From contig MKWG01000043.1 of the NCBI GenBank assembly GCA_001899685.1, positions 265,930 to 329,929 on the forward strand: a stretch of 64,000 nucleotides of DNA. Direction: 5' to 3'. Shown here in pieces: positions 53,916 to 61,272 of this stretch. Both the position numbers and the translations under genes were made by a program. This DNA is from Sphingobacteriales bacterium 44-15 (lineage in GTDB: Bacteria > Bacteroidota > Bacteroidia > Chitinophagales > Chitinophagaceae). The notes under the pieces were generated by a model. It saw nothing but the letters and a program-made list of their open reading frames with translations, did no database searches and was not told the origin of the DNA. Every line of letters begins with the position of its first letter. Position 1 is the stretch's first letter.

Positions 53916-54036
53916 ACTTTTATTTTAGTTTATTATTAAACAGTGGAAGGCTTTACTCCCTTCCATTATCATGAAGGAGGAAAGGACGGCAATCCTTTTC
54001 TCCTCTTTTTTGCTGTTGTTTTATTGCTGCATGGTA

Positions 54037-55134
54037 TTATTTATACAGTGTGATCTGGTTCCCTTCTTTTTTATAAAGGAAGGGGAGCGACAACTGTAGC
54101 GCTTTTAATACTTCGTCAATATCTTCATGCTGAAAAGTTGCTGTATAATGATAGCTTGCCACGCTGTCGCTGGCTATAGCAATGGTTACCCTGTATTTCC
54201 GCTCCAGAATATTTTTAATCTGGGAAAGTGGCTGGTCTTCAAAGATCAGCAGGTCATCTACCCAGGCTGTTTCTACATTCTGATGCTTATCGTCGTAGGA
54301 AAGCGGAAGCACCTCAGTTTTCACAGGAGCTTTACGGACAAGACTGTCGGCAGTATTTAAAATAAATTTCTGGTTCACCTGCAGGGTCTTGTACACCACA
54401 TCGCTGCTGCCATTGGGGAGCAGTATCTCCACCTTTCCTTCCAGCAGGGAAGTTTCACTGAACCGGTCATTGGAATAAGCTTTTACATTGAATTTGGTTC
54501 CTACTGCTTTTATTTTATATTTCGCAACATGCACAATAAAAGGAAGCGCCTTGTTATGCGCCACATCAAAAAACGCTTCTCCCGTGAGGTATACATTCCG
54601 GTCTTTTATATCAAAGGTTTCCGAAACTTCCAGCCGGGAGCCGGCATTGAGGGTCACTTTTGTGTTGTCGGGCAGCACCATTATCCTGTGCTCACCCGGC
54701 TGTGATAAAACGGCATCCCCGGAACGCGGCGCTGTAGCAGTTGCCTGTGACAAGGTTGCTGATGATTGCCACAAGTGATTGTATTTGTAATAATAAGCAG
54801 CACTTAATACAATGGTTACTGAGGCAGCTACAGCCACCCATTTTTTCCAGGCAACCCGGTGGGGAACGCCTGTTTCCGCTTCAGGTGAAGGCTGATCGGG
54901 GACAACATACAATGCATGCTCGGAAGAATCCTCTTCCGCAGACAGCTCATTTTGTTTTTGCTGAAGCATTAACCTCAGCCCCAGCACCAACTTACGCGCT
55001 TCTTCCATCGTCAGCAGCTCTTCCGGGTGACGGGATAAATAATCATTCCAGAAAGCTATGGCTTCCGGCTGCTGCCGGATGCAGAAAGCAATAAAGGAGT
55101 CGTTGACAACAAGCTCTTCAACCGTATACGCCAT
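54037..55134 (-). CDS. FecR family anti-sigma factor
   Basis: A 365-residue inner-membrane protein: cytoplasmic N-terminal part (1-97), one membrane helix (about 98-117), the periplasmic FecR domain (VLPDNTKVTLNAGSRLEVSE near 155 and AFFDVAHNKALPFIVHVAKY near 188) and a C-terminal DUF4974 STN-like domain (LSQIKNILERKYRVTIAIAS). It would hold the adjacent ECF sigma factor until the SusC STN domain signals substrate. Located between the sigma and susC genes, the standard order. Confidence 0.93.
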   Translation of the reverse strand: MAYTVEELVVNDSFIAFCIRQQPEAIAFWNDYLSRHPEELLTMEEARKLVLGLRLMLQQKQNELSAEEDSSEHALYVVPDQPSPEAETGVPHRVAWKKWVAVAASVTIVLSAAYYYKYNHLWQSSATLSQATATAPRSGDAVLSQPGEHRIMVLPDNTKVTLNAGSRLEVSETFDIKDRNVYLTGEAFFDVAHNKALPFIVHVAKYKIKAVGTKFNVKAYSNDRFSETSLLEGKVEILLPNGSSDVVYKTLQVNQKFILNTADSLVRKAPVKTEVLPLSYDDKHQNVETAWVDDLLIFEDQPLSQIKNILERKYRVTIAIASDSVASYHYTATFQHEDIDEVLKALQLSLPFLYKKEGNQITLYK

Positions 55135-55203
55135 GTGAGTAAGGCATGTTTCTGTTGTAGACGATGCACCTGGAAAAACCTAACCGCTTTTTTTTAACTT
55201 TTT

Positions 55204-55734
55204 TTAAGGAAAGAGAAATAGCAGGAAGCCGGCGAGCCTGGTGAGCACTTTTTCTTTGCGCAGGTTTTGCCTTAACTGCTGTATGCCCTTTGACAGGTTA
55301 TTGTAAACGGTCTGGTGGGTGAAGCCGGTCACAGCCACGATCTTTTCCGTGGAATATCCCTGGTAATATTTCATGTAGATCACGCGGCGCAGGCGGGCGG
55401 GCAATTTTTTGTAGGCATCAGCTATATGATTGATCAGCTCCTCATCTGTTTCCAGCCTTTCAATGATCTCCTGTGCAGAAGGGATATTAAACAGCTCAAT
55501 GTCGCGGTAATCTCCTTTACGCTGCTGGCTCCGGTGCAGATCAATCAGCCTTCTTTTGAAAGCGGTGACTACATAAGCTTCAGGATCCCGTATCTCGGTG
55601 GCGAGATCTTTTTGCAGCAGGTCGAGAAAGAACTGCTGCACAATGTCTTCAGCTTCTTCCACGGTATACCCAAAATGACAGGCAATGGCCTGCAGCTTGG
55701 CTTTGAAATCAGTATACCAGGAATCCGGGAGCAT
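55204..55734 (-). CDS. ECF-type RNA polymerase sigma factor
   Basis: A 176-residue sigma-70 family protein with region 2 (EEAEDIVQQFFLDLLQK and DPEAYVVTAFKRRLIDLHRS) and region 4 (LPARLRRVIYMKYYQGYS and FTHQTVYNNLSKGIQQLR), ending in a hydrophobic LAGFLLFLFP. It should drive the SusC/SusD genes when released by FecR. I start it at ATG 55734: the longer frame begins with a TTG at 55788 that is itself part of a -7 promoter box (55786-55793). Confidence 0.88.
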   Translation of the reverse strand: MLPDSWYTDFKAKLQAIACHFGYTVEEAEDIVQQFFLDLLQKDLATEIRDPEAYVVTAFKRRLIDLHRSQQRKGDYRDIELFNIPSAQEIIERLETDEELINHIADAYKKLPARLRRVIYMKYYQGYSTEKIVAVTGFTHQTVYNNLSKGIQQLRQNLRKEKVLTRLAGFLLFLFP

Positions 55735-55785
55735 ATTATCAAACTTATGGAATGATCGTTTACCGCTACAATAGCTTTTCAGCCG

Positions 55786-55793
55786 CAAATGTA
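55786..55793 (-). promoter_or_regulatory. -7 promoter element of the sigma factor gene
   Basis: TACATTTG on the minus strand matches TAnnTTTG and lies about 50 nt upstream of the chosen ATG (55734). It overlaps the alternative TTG start, which argues against that start. Confidence 0.5.
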
Positions 55794-55911
55794 GATTAAA
55801 TCCGTTGAGCGGAGATGTATTATTCGAAAAGGGAGTTCAGGGTCAGTTCGTTTTGTATCAGGTTGGTCTTATGCATTTTTTTCTTAACACTATAAAAGGT
55901 TATCATAGTTA

Positions 55912-56014
55912 GGGAGTATTTCAAATTTTCGCACCATTTCTCCCCTCTCTGCTGCGCGGAGAGGGGATTGCAGGGGTGAGGGAAATATGTGCCGCGAAAA
56001 TTTGAAATGCGCCC
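55912..56014. mobile_element. 103-bp MITE-like element, copy 2
   Basis: Same length and interior as the element at 26893-26995. The right end is identical; the left end differs at two or three positions. The 9-bp direct repeat CATAGTTAG flanks it (55904-55912 and 56015-56023, the first sharing one G with the element end), a clean target duplication. No reading frame inside. Confidence 0.88.
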
Positions 56015-56170
56015 CATAGTTAGAAATCTGTTTTAAATTTATGCGCGGCGTTGCCATTTGTAATTTGCTTTTACAACAGCAACAGTTTCCTCCACGATAA
56101 TGGGTGCATTCCAAATTTTTGCAGTAAGCCATTTTATCAGTTCACTCATTAAATATTACGTTTTAACCCT

Positions 56171-56190
56171 GCCCGCCCGGGCAGGCGGGC
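56171..56190. other. GC-rich palindrome
   Basis: GCCCGCC (56171-56177) and its complement (56184-56190) around CGGGCA. It sits in the AT-rich 612-nt region between the sigma factor and phosphoesterase genes. Apart from this, the MITE copy, a solitary MITE end and a promoter box, I see nothing else in that region. Confidence 0.5.
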
Positions 56191-56322
56191 TTATAACCTT
56201 AGTAAAAAAGCTAATTGTTAACTCAACCTTATTATATTATTTCTCCCGGCAGAAGGTAATAATGTTCCTGGGGTACATGGTAAACCTTAGAAAGCGAACA
56301 TTATCTGTATTCCTGTTTTGAA

Positions 56323-56343
56323 ACGAAAATTTGAAATACGCCA
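56323..56343. mobile_element. Solitary end of the MITE-like element
   Basis: CGAAAATTTGAAATACGCC matches the right terminal repeat of the 103-bp elements with one or two differences and has the same orientation as the right end of copy 2. It may be a relic of another copy. The promoter box at 56345 begins directly after it. Confidence 0.55.
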
Positions 56344-56344
56344 G

Positions 56345-56352
56345 TATCTTTG
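56345..56352 (+). promoter_or_regulatory. -7 promoter element of the phosphoesterase/peroxidase unit
   Basis: TATCTTTG matches TAnnTTTG, 48 nt upstream of the ATG at 56401. TTTG at 56317-56320 is a possible -33 box with a long 24-nt spacer. Confidence 0.5.
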
Positions 56353-56400
56353 TTACGACCATATTGAGAGTTATAATTTTTATTATTTAAAAAATACGGA

Positions 56401-57747
56401 ATGACTGTACAACGCGGCTTTTTTATCTTTCTTATTATTTTCGGGATCAGCGGTTGTGGAACCGGCAAAAAAGCACAACGGCAGCAGGTCTCCTTTGACG
56501 AAGGGATCCGTCAGATCAATCACCTGGTGGTTGTGTACATGGAAAACCATAGTTTCGATAACCTGTATGGTGAGTTCAAAGGAGTGAATGGTATTAAAAA
56601 TGCCCGAAAAGGCAACTTTGTTCAGGTTGATGAGGATGGGAAACCTTATCAATACCTGCCGGAGATCCCCAGGAATAATGCTTTCCCAACCAACCTCCCT
56701 AATAAACTTTTTAATATAGACCAATATGTCCCGTCCGACAAAAAAACGCCGGATGTTACGCATCGTTTTTTTCACAACCAGCTACAGATCAACGGAGGAA
56801 AGATGGACAAATTTGCGGCGTACAACGATTCTAAAGGACTGGCAATGGGCTATTACAGCACTAAAAAATTGCCGCTGTATCCGTTGGCAAAAAGATACAC
56901 CTTGTGCGACAACTTTTTTCAGAGCGTTTTTGGCGGTTCCTATTTTAACCATGTTTATCTGATCTCTGCTGCCGTGCCGGTTTGGCCGGGTGCCCCTGAA
57001 GCATTGATCGCGAAAGTGGATGATAGTGGGCGGATGATCAAAGATGGTATAGTTACTCCTGATGGCTATGTTGTCAATCATGTTCTTTCAAGAAACAAAC
57101 CATACCCTCCTAAATCAGATACTGCTCAGTTGTTGCCTTCGCAGACGATGCCGACCATCGGCGACCGGCTGAGCGAAAAAGGTATATCCTGGGCATGGTA
57201 TTCGGAGGGATGGGACGACGCAGTGGCCGAAAGAAAAAATAATTTTGCCTATAACCATGAACCTTTCCTGTATTTTGCCAACTACGAAGAAGGGACAGAG
57301 GGCAGAAAGCACATGAAGGATCAAAATGATTTTATTAATGCTGCGAAAGAGGGCACGCTTCCCAGCGTTTCTTTTGTGAAGCCGGGTGGAGGGAATGACG
57401 AACATCCGGGCAGCTCTGATGTATATTCGTCGGAACAACTGGCGGTGAAACTGATCAATGCAGTGCTGGAGGGACCTAATGCAAAAGATGCGCTGGTTAT
57501 CCTGACCTATGATGAGTTTGGCGGATATTTCGATCATGTGCCCCCGCCGGTTGTTGACAGATGGGGCCCGGGCAGCCGTATTCCGGCTATTATTATCGGG
57601 CCATTTGCTAAAACAGCTACTGTTGATCATACTCAATATGAAACCGTCAGCATTCTTTCTTTTATAGAGCATAGATGGGGAATAGCGCCATTGGCTGACC
57701 GGGATAAAAATGCAAACCCGTTCAGGAATGCCCTGATTTTTAAATAA
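56401..57747 (+). CDS. Phospholipase C/acid phosphatase family phosphoesterase, lipoprotein
   Basis: A 448-residue protein of the PF04185-type phosphoesterase family (phospholipase C, AcpA). MTVQRGFFIFLIIFGISGCG gives a lipobox with Cys19. Core motifs: VVVYMENHSFDNLYGEFKG near 43-61 with the metal-binding Glu-Asn, FFQSVFGGSYFNHVYLISA near 168, SFVKPGGGNDEHPGSSDVYS near 328, and ILTYDEFGGYFDHVPPP near 368. It hydrolyses phosphomonoesters or phosphodiesters outside the cytoplasm; the substrate is open. A di-heme peroxidase gene follows after 29 nt on the same transcript. Confidence 0.9.
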   Translation: MTVQRGFFIFLIIFGISGCGTGKKAQRQQVSFDEGIRQINHLVVVYMENHSFDNLYGEFKGVNGIKNARKGNFVQVDEDGKPYQYLPEIPRNNAFPTNLPNKLFNIDQYVPSDKKTPDVTHRFFHNQLQINGGKMDKFAAYNDSKGLAMGYYSTKKLPLYPLAKRYTLCDNFFQSVFGGSYFNHVYLISAAVPVWPGAPEALIAKVDDSGRMIKDGIVTPDGYVVNHVLSRNKPYPPKSDTAQLLPSQTMPTIGDRLSEKGISWAWYSEGWDDAVAERKNNFAYNHEPFLYFANYEEGTEGRKHMKDQNDFINAAKEGTLPSVSFVKPGGGNDEHPGSSDVYSSEQLAVKLINAVLEGPNAKDALVILTYDEFGGYFDHVPPPVVDRWGPGSRIPAIIIGPFAKTATVDHTQYETVSILSFIEHRWGIAPLADRDKNANPFRNALIFK

Positions 57748-57776
57748 TCACAGTGAACAATGGGAGGACATCTGTT

Positions 57777-59618
57777 ATGCAGAAGAAGACGGGAGTGGTG
57801 GTCATTGTGCTTGCAGGACTATTTATTGCGAGCTTCACTCCTTTTCATACAGATCATACAGCGCAAATAACATCCAGCCGGCGCGAACGGAAAATCCGGC
57901 ATGAGGTCTTCAGCCAGATCGTATCTTTTCGTGATTATGTAAAAGATACCTTCTTTGTAGAAGTCAGTAAAAAGAAAGTGGACACACAAAGGGTGCGCCA
58001 GACCTTCCTGAGATCAAGATTACTGTTCAAGGAATTTGAATGGGCCGCAGCGTATTTTGCTGCCGATCTTACTGAAAGATTAAATGGCCCGCCTGTACAG
58101 GAGATCGAGAATGCTGATCTGTTATCCCCTTCTTTAGCAAGAGGCATTGACCCAATGGGCCTGCAGGTGATTGAACAATTGATCTACCCGGGGTATGATA
58201 CTGCCCGTAAAGAAGCGCTGATCAGTGAAGCGGGGCATTTAATAACAAATACGGAATACCTGATTGCTTATTTTGCTGATCATGAGCTTGCCGACTGGCG
58301 GATACTGGATGCTGCCAAATTGGAAGTATTCAGGATAATCGCTTTGGGTATTACCGGGTTCGATAACGGGCTTTCTCTGAACAGCATGGAAGAATCTGCC
58401 GCATCTTTGAAAAGCCTGCGGGATATGCTCTCTTATTATATAAGTAAAAGCAGGAAAACGTTTTTATTACAGGACCTGGACACGGCCACCGGATACCTGC
58501 ATCATCATCCAGATTTTGTCTCTTTTGACAGAGCCGCATTCATCACCCGTTTCGCAAATAAGATCAGCAGCGGTATAGCACAAATGGAACAAACCTTACC
58601 CGGCCCGGACATTAAATACAACCGGATGCTGAGGCAGGAAGCAAGCACATTGTTTGATCCGGGCGCATTCAATGTGGATGCATTCTCTCCCGGTCCAGCA
58701 TTTCATATTACAGCAGCTAAGGTGGAGCTGGGAGAAAAACTTTTTTATGACGCATCACTATCCGGCACCGGCACAAGAAGCTGCGCCTCTTGTCACCAGC
58801 CTGACCTGGCATTTACGGACGGGCTCGCTAAAAATACAGCCATTCATGATCCCGTAAAGCTATTGGAAAGAAATACGCCAACATTACTGGACGCTGCTTT
58901 ACAATCAAATTATTTCTATGATATGCGGGCATTAACGCTGGAGGACCAGGTGCGTGATGTGATCAGCAATAAAGCGGAGATGGATGGTTCTATGGATGCG
59001 ATCATACAATATGTTTCTGCAGACGGATCATACAGGTCGTTATTCGCAAAGGCTTTTCCAAAAGCTGAAAATGAAATCAGCCCGGATGAAGTGACCAATG
59101 CGCTTGCGTCCTATGTACGCAGTCTTACAAAACTCAATAGCCGGTTTGATGAATATATGCAGGGTAATGAACAGGCATTATCACGTCAGGAATTGAAAGG
59201 CTTCAATTTGTTTATGGGAAAAGCGAAATGTGCTACCTGTCACTTTATTCCCTTATTTAATGGTATCACTCCTCCAAAATATGTTATGAGCGAAACAGAG
59301 GTATTAGGTGTCCCGCCATCCCTGGCAGACTCTACGCTGGATCCGGATCCGGGTTATTACAGTGTGATAGGGGTGGATGCCTATAAATATGCTTTTAAGA
59401 TCCCCTCCGTCCGCAATAGTGAAAAGACAGCTCCCTACATGCACAACGGCGTATACCAGACCTTAGACCAGGTAATGGAGTTTTATAACAACGGAGGCGC
59501 TGCAGGTTTAGGGATCAATCTTCCCAATCAGACACTTCCCGCGGAACCACTTAACCTCACCGGGAATGAAAAAGAGGATATCATAGCTTTTATTAAGAGT
59601 CTGGAGAGTAAAAAATAA
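57777..59618 (+). CDS. Di-heme cytochrome c peroxidase family protein with N-terminal helical domain
   Basis: A 613-residue exported protein (N-terminal hydrophobic signal VVVIVLAGLFIASF). Residues about 30-290 form an all-helical domain I do not recognise in detail. The C-terminal half is a CcpA/MauG-type di-heme domain with CASCH (Cys336-His340) and CATCH (Cys485-His489), KFFYDASL-like and YMHNGVYQTLDQVMEFYNNG segments. It would reduce peroxide or oxidise a substrate in the periplasm. ATG 57777 is chosen over GTG 57753 because GGGAGG lies 10 nt upstream of it. Confidence 0.9.
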   Translation: MQKKTGVVVIVLAGLFIASFTPFHTDHTAQITSSRRERKIRHEVFSQIVSFRDYVKDTFFVEVSKKKVDTQRVRQTFLRSRLLFKEFEWAAAYFAADLTERLNGPPVQEIENADLLSPSLARGIDPMGLQVIEQLIYPGYDTARKEALISEAGHLITNTEYLIAYFADHELADWRILDAAKLEVFRIIALGITGFDNGLSLNSMEESAASLKSLRDMLSYYISKSRKTFLLQDLDTATGYLHHHPDFVSFDRAAFITRFANKISSGIAQMEQTLPGPDIKYNRMLRQEASTLFDPGAFNVDAFSPGPAFHITAAKVELGEKLFYDASLSGTGTRSCASCHQPDLAFTDGLAKNTAIHDPVKLLERNTPTLLDAALQSNYFYDMRALTLEDQVRDVISNKAEMDGSMDAIIQYVSADGSYRSLFAKAFPKAENEISPDEVTNALASYVRSLTKLNSRFDEYMQGNEQALSRQELKGFNLFMGKAKCATCHFIPLFNGITPPKYVMSETEVLGVPPSLADSTLDPDPGYYSVIGVDAYKYAFKIPSVRNSEKTAPYMHNGVYQTLDQVMEFYNNGGAAGLGINLPNQTLPAEPLNLTGNEKEDIIAFIKSLESKK

Positions 59619-60039
59619 AAGCAGGCAATGCTCTTGTTGATTTTTTTTCACTCTTGAATGGCGTCACCTCATCCAGGCGCAGGTTTAGCAGCCTTGTTCT
59701 GTGCTTAGCCAGACCTGCTGCCTTGCTTTTACTCATCTTAATTTCTTAAACGGGCAGAGCACAAATAATACAACCATGGACTTATACCTGTTACCATTGC
59801 AAAACAAGTAACACGCCGGCAACAGGTCAGCCATCACACAACACCTCCGCTACAAACCTGCGCCAGCTCTGCGCCAGAAGCTCCGGCCATAGTTGATGGC
59901 TTTGTGATCGTCATTAAAATAACAGAGGGATTATTTTTATGTACTTAGCTGCAGCGCTGCTATTGAACTTCTGTTGCCACGCCCGCCTGTACCATTCTGG
60001 CAGGCTCGCCTGTGCTTCAACAATATTAGCAGGGTGTTT
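59619..60039. other. 421-nt convergent intergenic region
   Basis: Tail-to-tail gap between the peroxidase and PorV genes. I see no 7-nt array, no clear terminator and no supported gene. A 47-codon minus-strand frame (59593-59736, MSKSKAAGLAKHRTRL) looks coding-like but has no other support. An imperfect palindrome around GCCCGCCTG...GGCAGG is at 59990-60010. Confidence 0.4.
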
Positions 60040-61188
60040 TTATTTTCCTACTTTTTCACTTGCCTCGCCACCAATATTGAAGATCATACCTAACCTTACG
60101 GTGTTAGACAAAGGATTTCTGTTCACCCCATTTCCGGAAGAAAGCAGGTAAGAAAAGTTTAATCCAAACATGCTGTAGTTAATCCCTGCGCCCATAGTAA
60201 AATAACTCCTCTTACCCATACTACGGCTGTCTGTATAATAACCGGCACGTAAAGCAAATTGCTCATTGTAAAGATATTCTGCACCTGCTGAATATGCCAT
60301 TGCTTTGTTGTTGAGCGATTTCATCCAGCCACTTACTACACCATCGCTATTGTATTTGGCATAGTCTTCCGGGGCGGCATTGGCACCAGGCGCTAAGGGC
60401 ACCAGTAATTTATTTATTTCACCATTCAAGGATATTTTATGCACTTCGTTGGTAAGCCATGTGTGCCCCGCGCCAATGCCAATATTGGCAGGGATAAAAT
60501 TTTTCTGTGTGGCATCTGTCGTATACGCAATTTTCGATCCCAGGTTGCTCATCACCAGCCCTGCTGTCCAGCCCTGGCCCTGATCGTTCAATCCCTGGTA
60601 ATATAAACCTACGTCGCCTGCATAAGCATTACCTGCTTTGTAAGTTCCTCCATAAGGAGATGGAGAACCTGAAGCCAGGTTACTGTAAATATAACGAAGC
60701 GCTACGCCCAGGGAGAACTGGTCTGACAGCTTACGTGAGTATCCAAAATCAAACGAGAATTCACGCGGATTGCCTTTATTAAGGTCGTTACCGGAAGCAT
60801 CTGTAAATTGGATACTGCCGAGATTAAAATAACGTAGTGATCCCGAGATCACTTGTTGCTCATCCATCTTATAATGAGCCGCCAAGGAAGCGAGATATAC
60901 ATCTTTTAAGTTTAAATCCTTTAACCATGGTGTATAAGTTGCGCCAATGCCCCATTGGTTTTTAATAAAAGGATATTTAGCTACGTTGTAAAACTGAGCA
61001 TTCGCATCTGCCGATGTAGAGATCCCCTGGTCACCCATACCACCGGCCCTCGCATCGGGTGATAGACGCAAAAAAGGAACGGAAGTAGTGACGATATTAA
61101 TGGGATCTGCGCTTTGTGCAACAGCCCCGCTTATTATGGAACCTGCCAGGGTAGCTGAGACCAATAAATGTTTGTAAGAAGTTTTCAT
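60040..61188 (-). CDS. porV: Type IX secretion outer membrane protein PorV
   Basis: A 382-residue outer-membrane beta-barrel protein of the FadL-like PorV/LptO type (signal MKTSYKHLLVSATLAG). Recognised by VPFLRLSPDARAGGMGDQG just after the signal, the repeated barrel strands (RYFNLGSIQFTDASG, FSFDFGYSRKLSDQFSLGVA) and the C-terminal NTVRLGMIFNIGG. PorV delivers cargo carrying sorting domains to the attachment machinery of the type IX system. It lies 84 nt downstream of a gene whose product ends in such a domain. Confidence 0.92.
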   Translation of the reverse strand: MKTSYKHLLVSATLAGSIISGAVAQSADPINIVTTSVPFLRLSPDARAGGMGDQGISTSADANAQFYNVAKYPFIKNQWGIGATYTPWLKDLNLKDVYLASLAAHYKMDEQQVISGSLRYFNLGSIQFTDASGNDLNKGNPREFSFDFGYSRKLSDQFSLGVALRYIYSNLASGSPSPYGGTYKAGNAYAGDVGLYYQGLNDQGQGWTAGLVMSNLGSKIAYTTDATQKNFIPANIGIGAGHTWLTNEVHKISLNGEINKLLVPLAPGANAAPEDYAKYNSDGVVSGWMKSLNNKAMAYSAGAEYLYNEQFALRAGYYTDSRSMGKRSYFTMGAGINYSMFGLNFSYLLSSGNGVNRNPLSNTVRLGMIFNIGGEASEKVGK

Positions 61189-61272
61189 TTGAACAATTGG
61201 AATAATGAGGTGAATGGGATTGAAATAGTATAAACATGCTGCCCTTTACCGGGCAGCATGTCAGGATAAGAT

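Noticed and set aside
59593..59736. 47-codon minus-strand frame starting MSKSKAAGLAKH
   Set aside because: Coding-like composition, but it overlaps the end of the peroxidase gene antisense, and I see no ribosome site, promoter or family resemblance.
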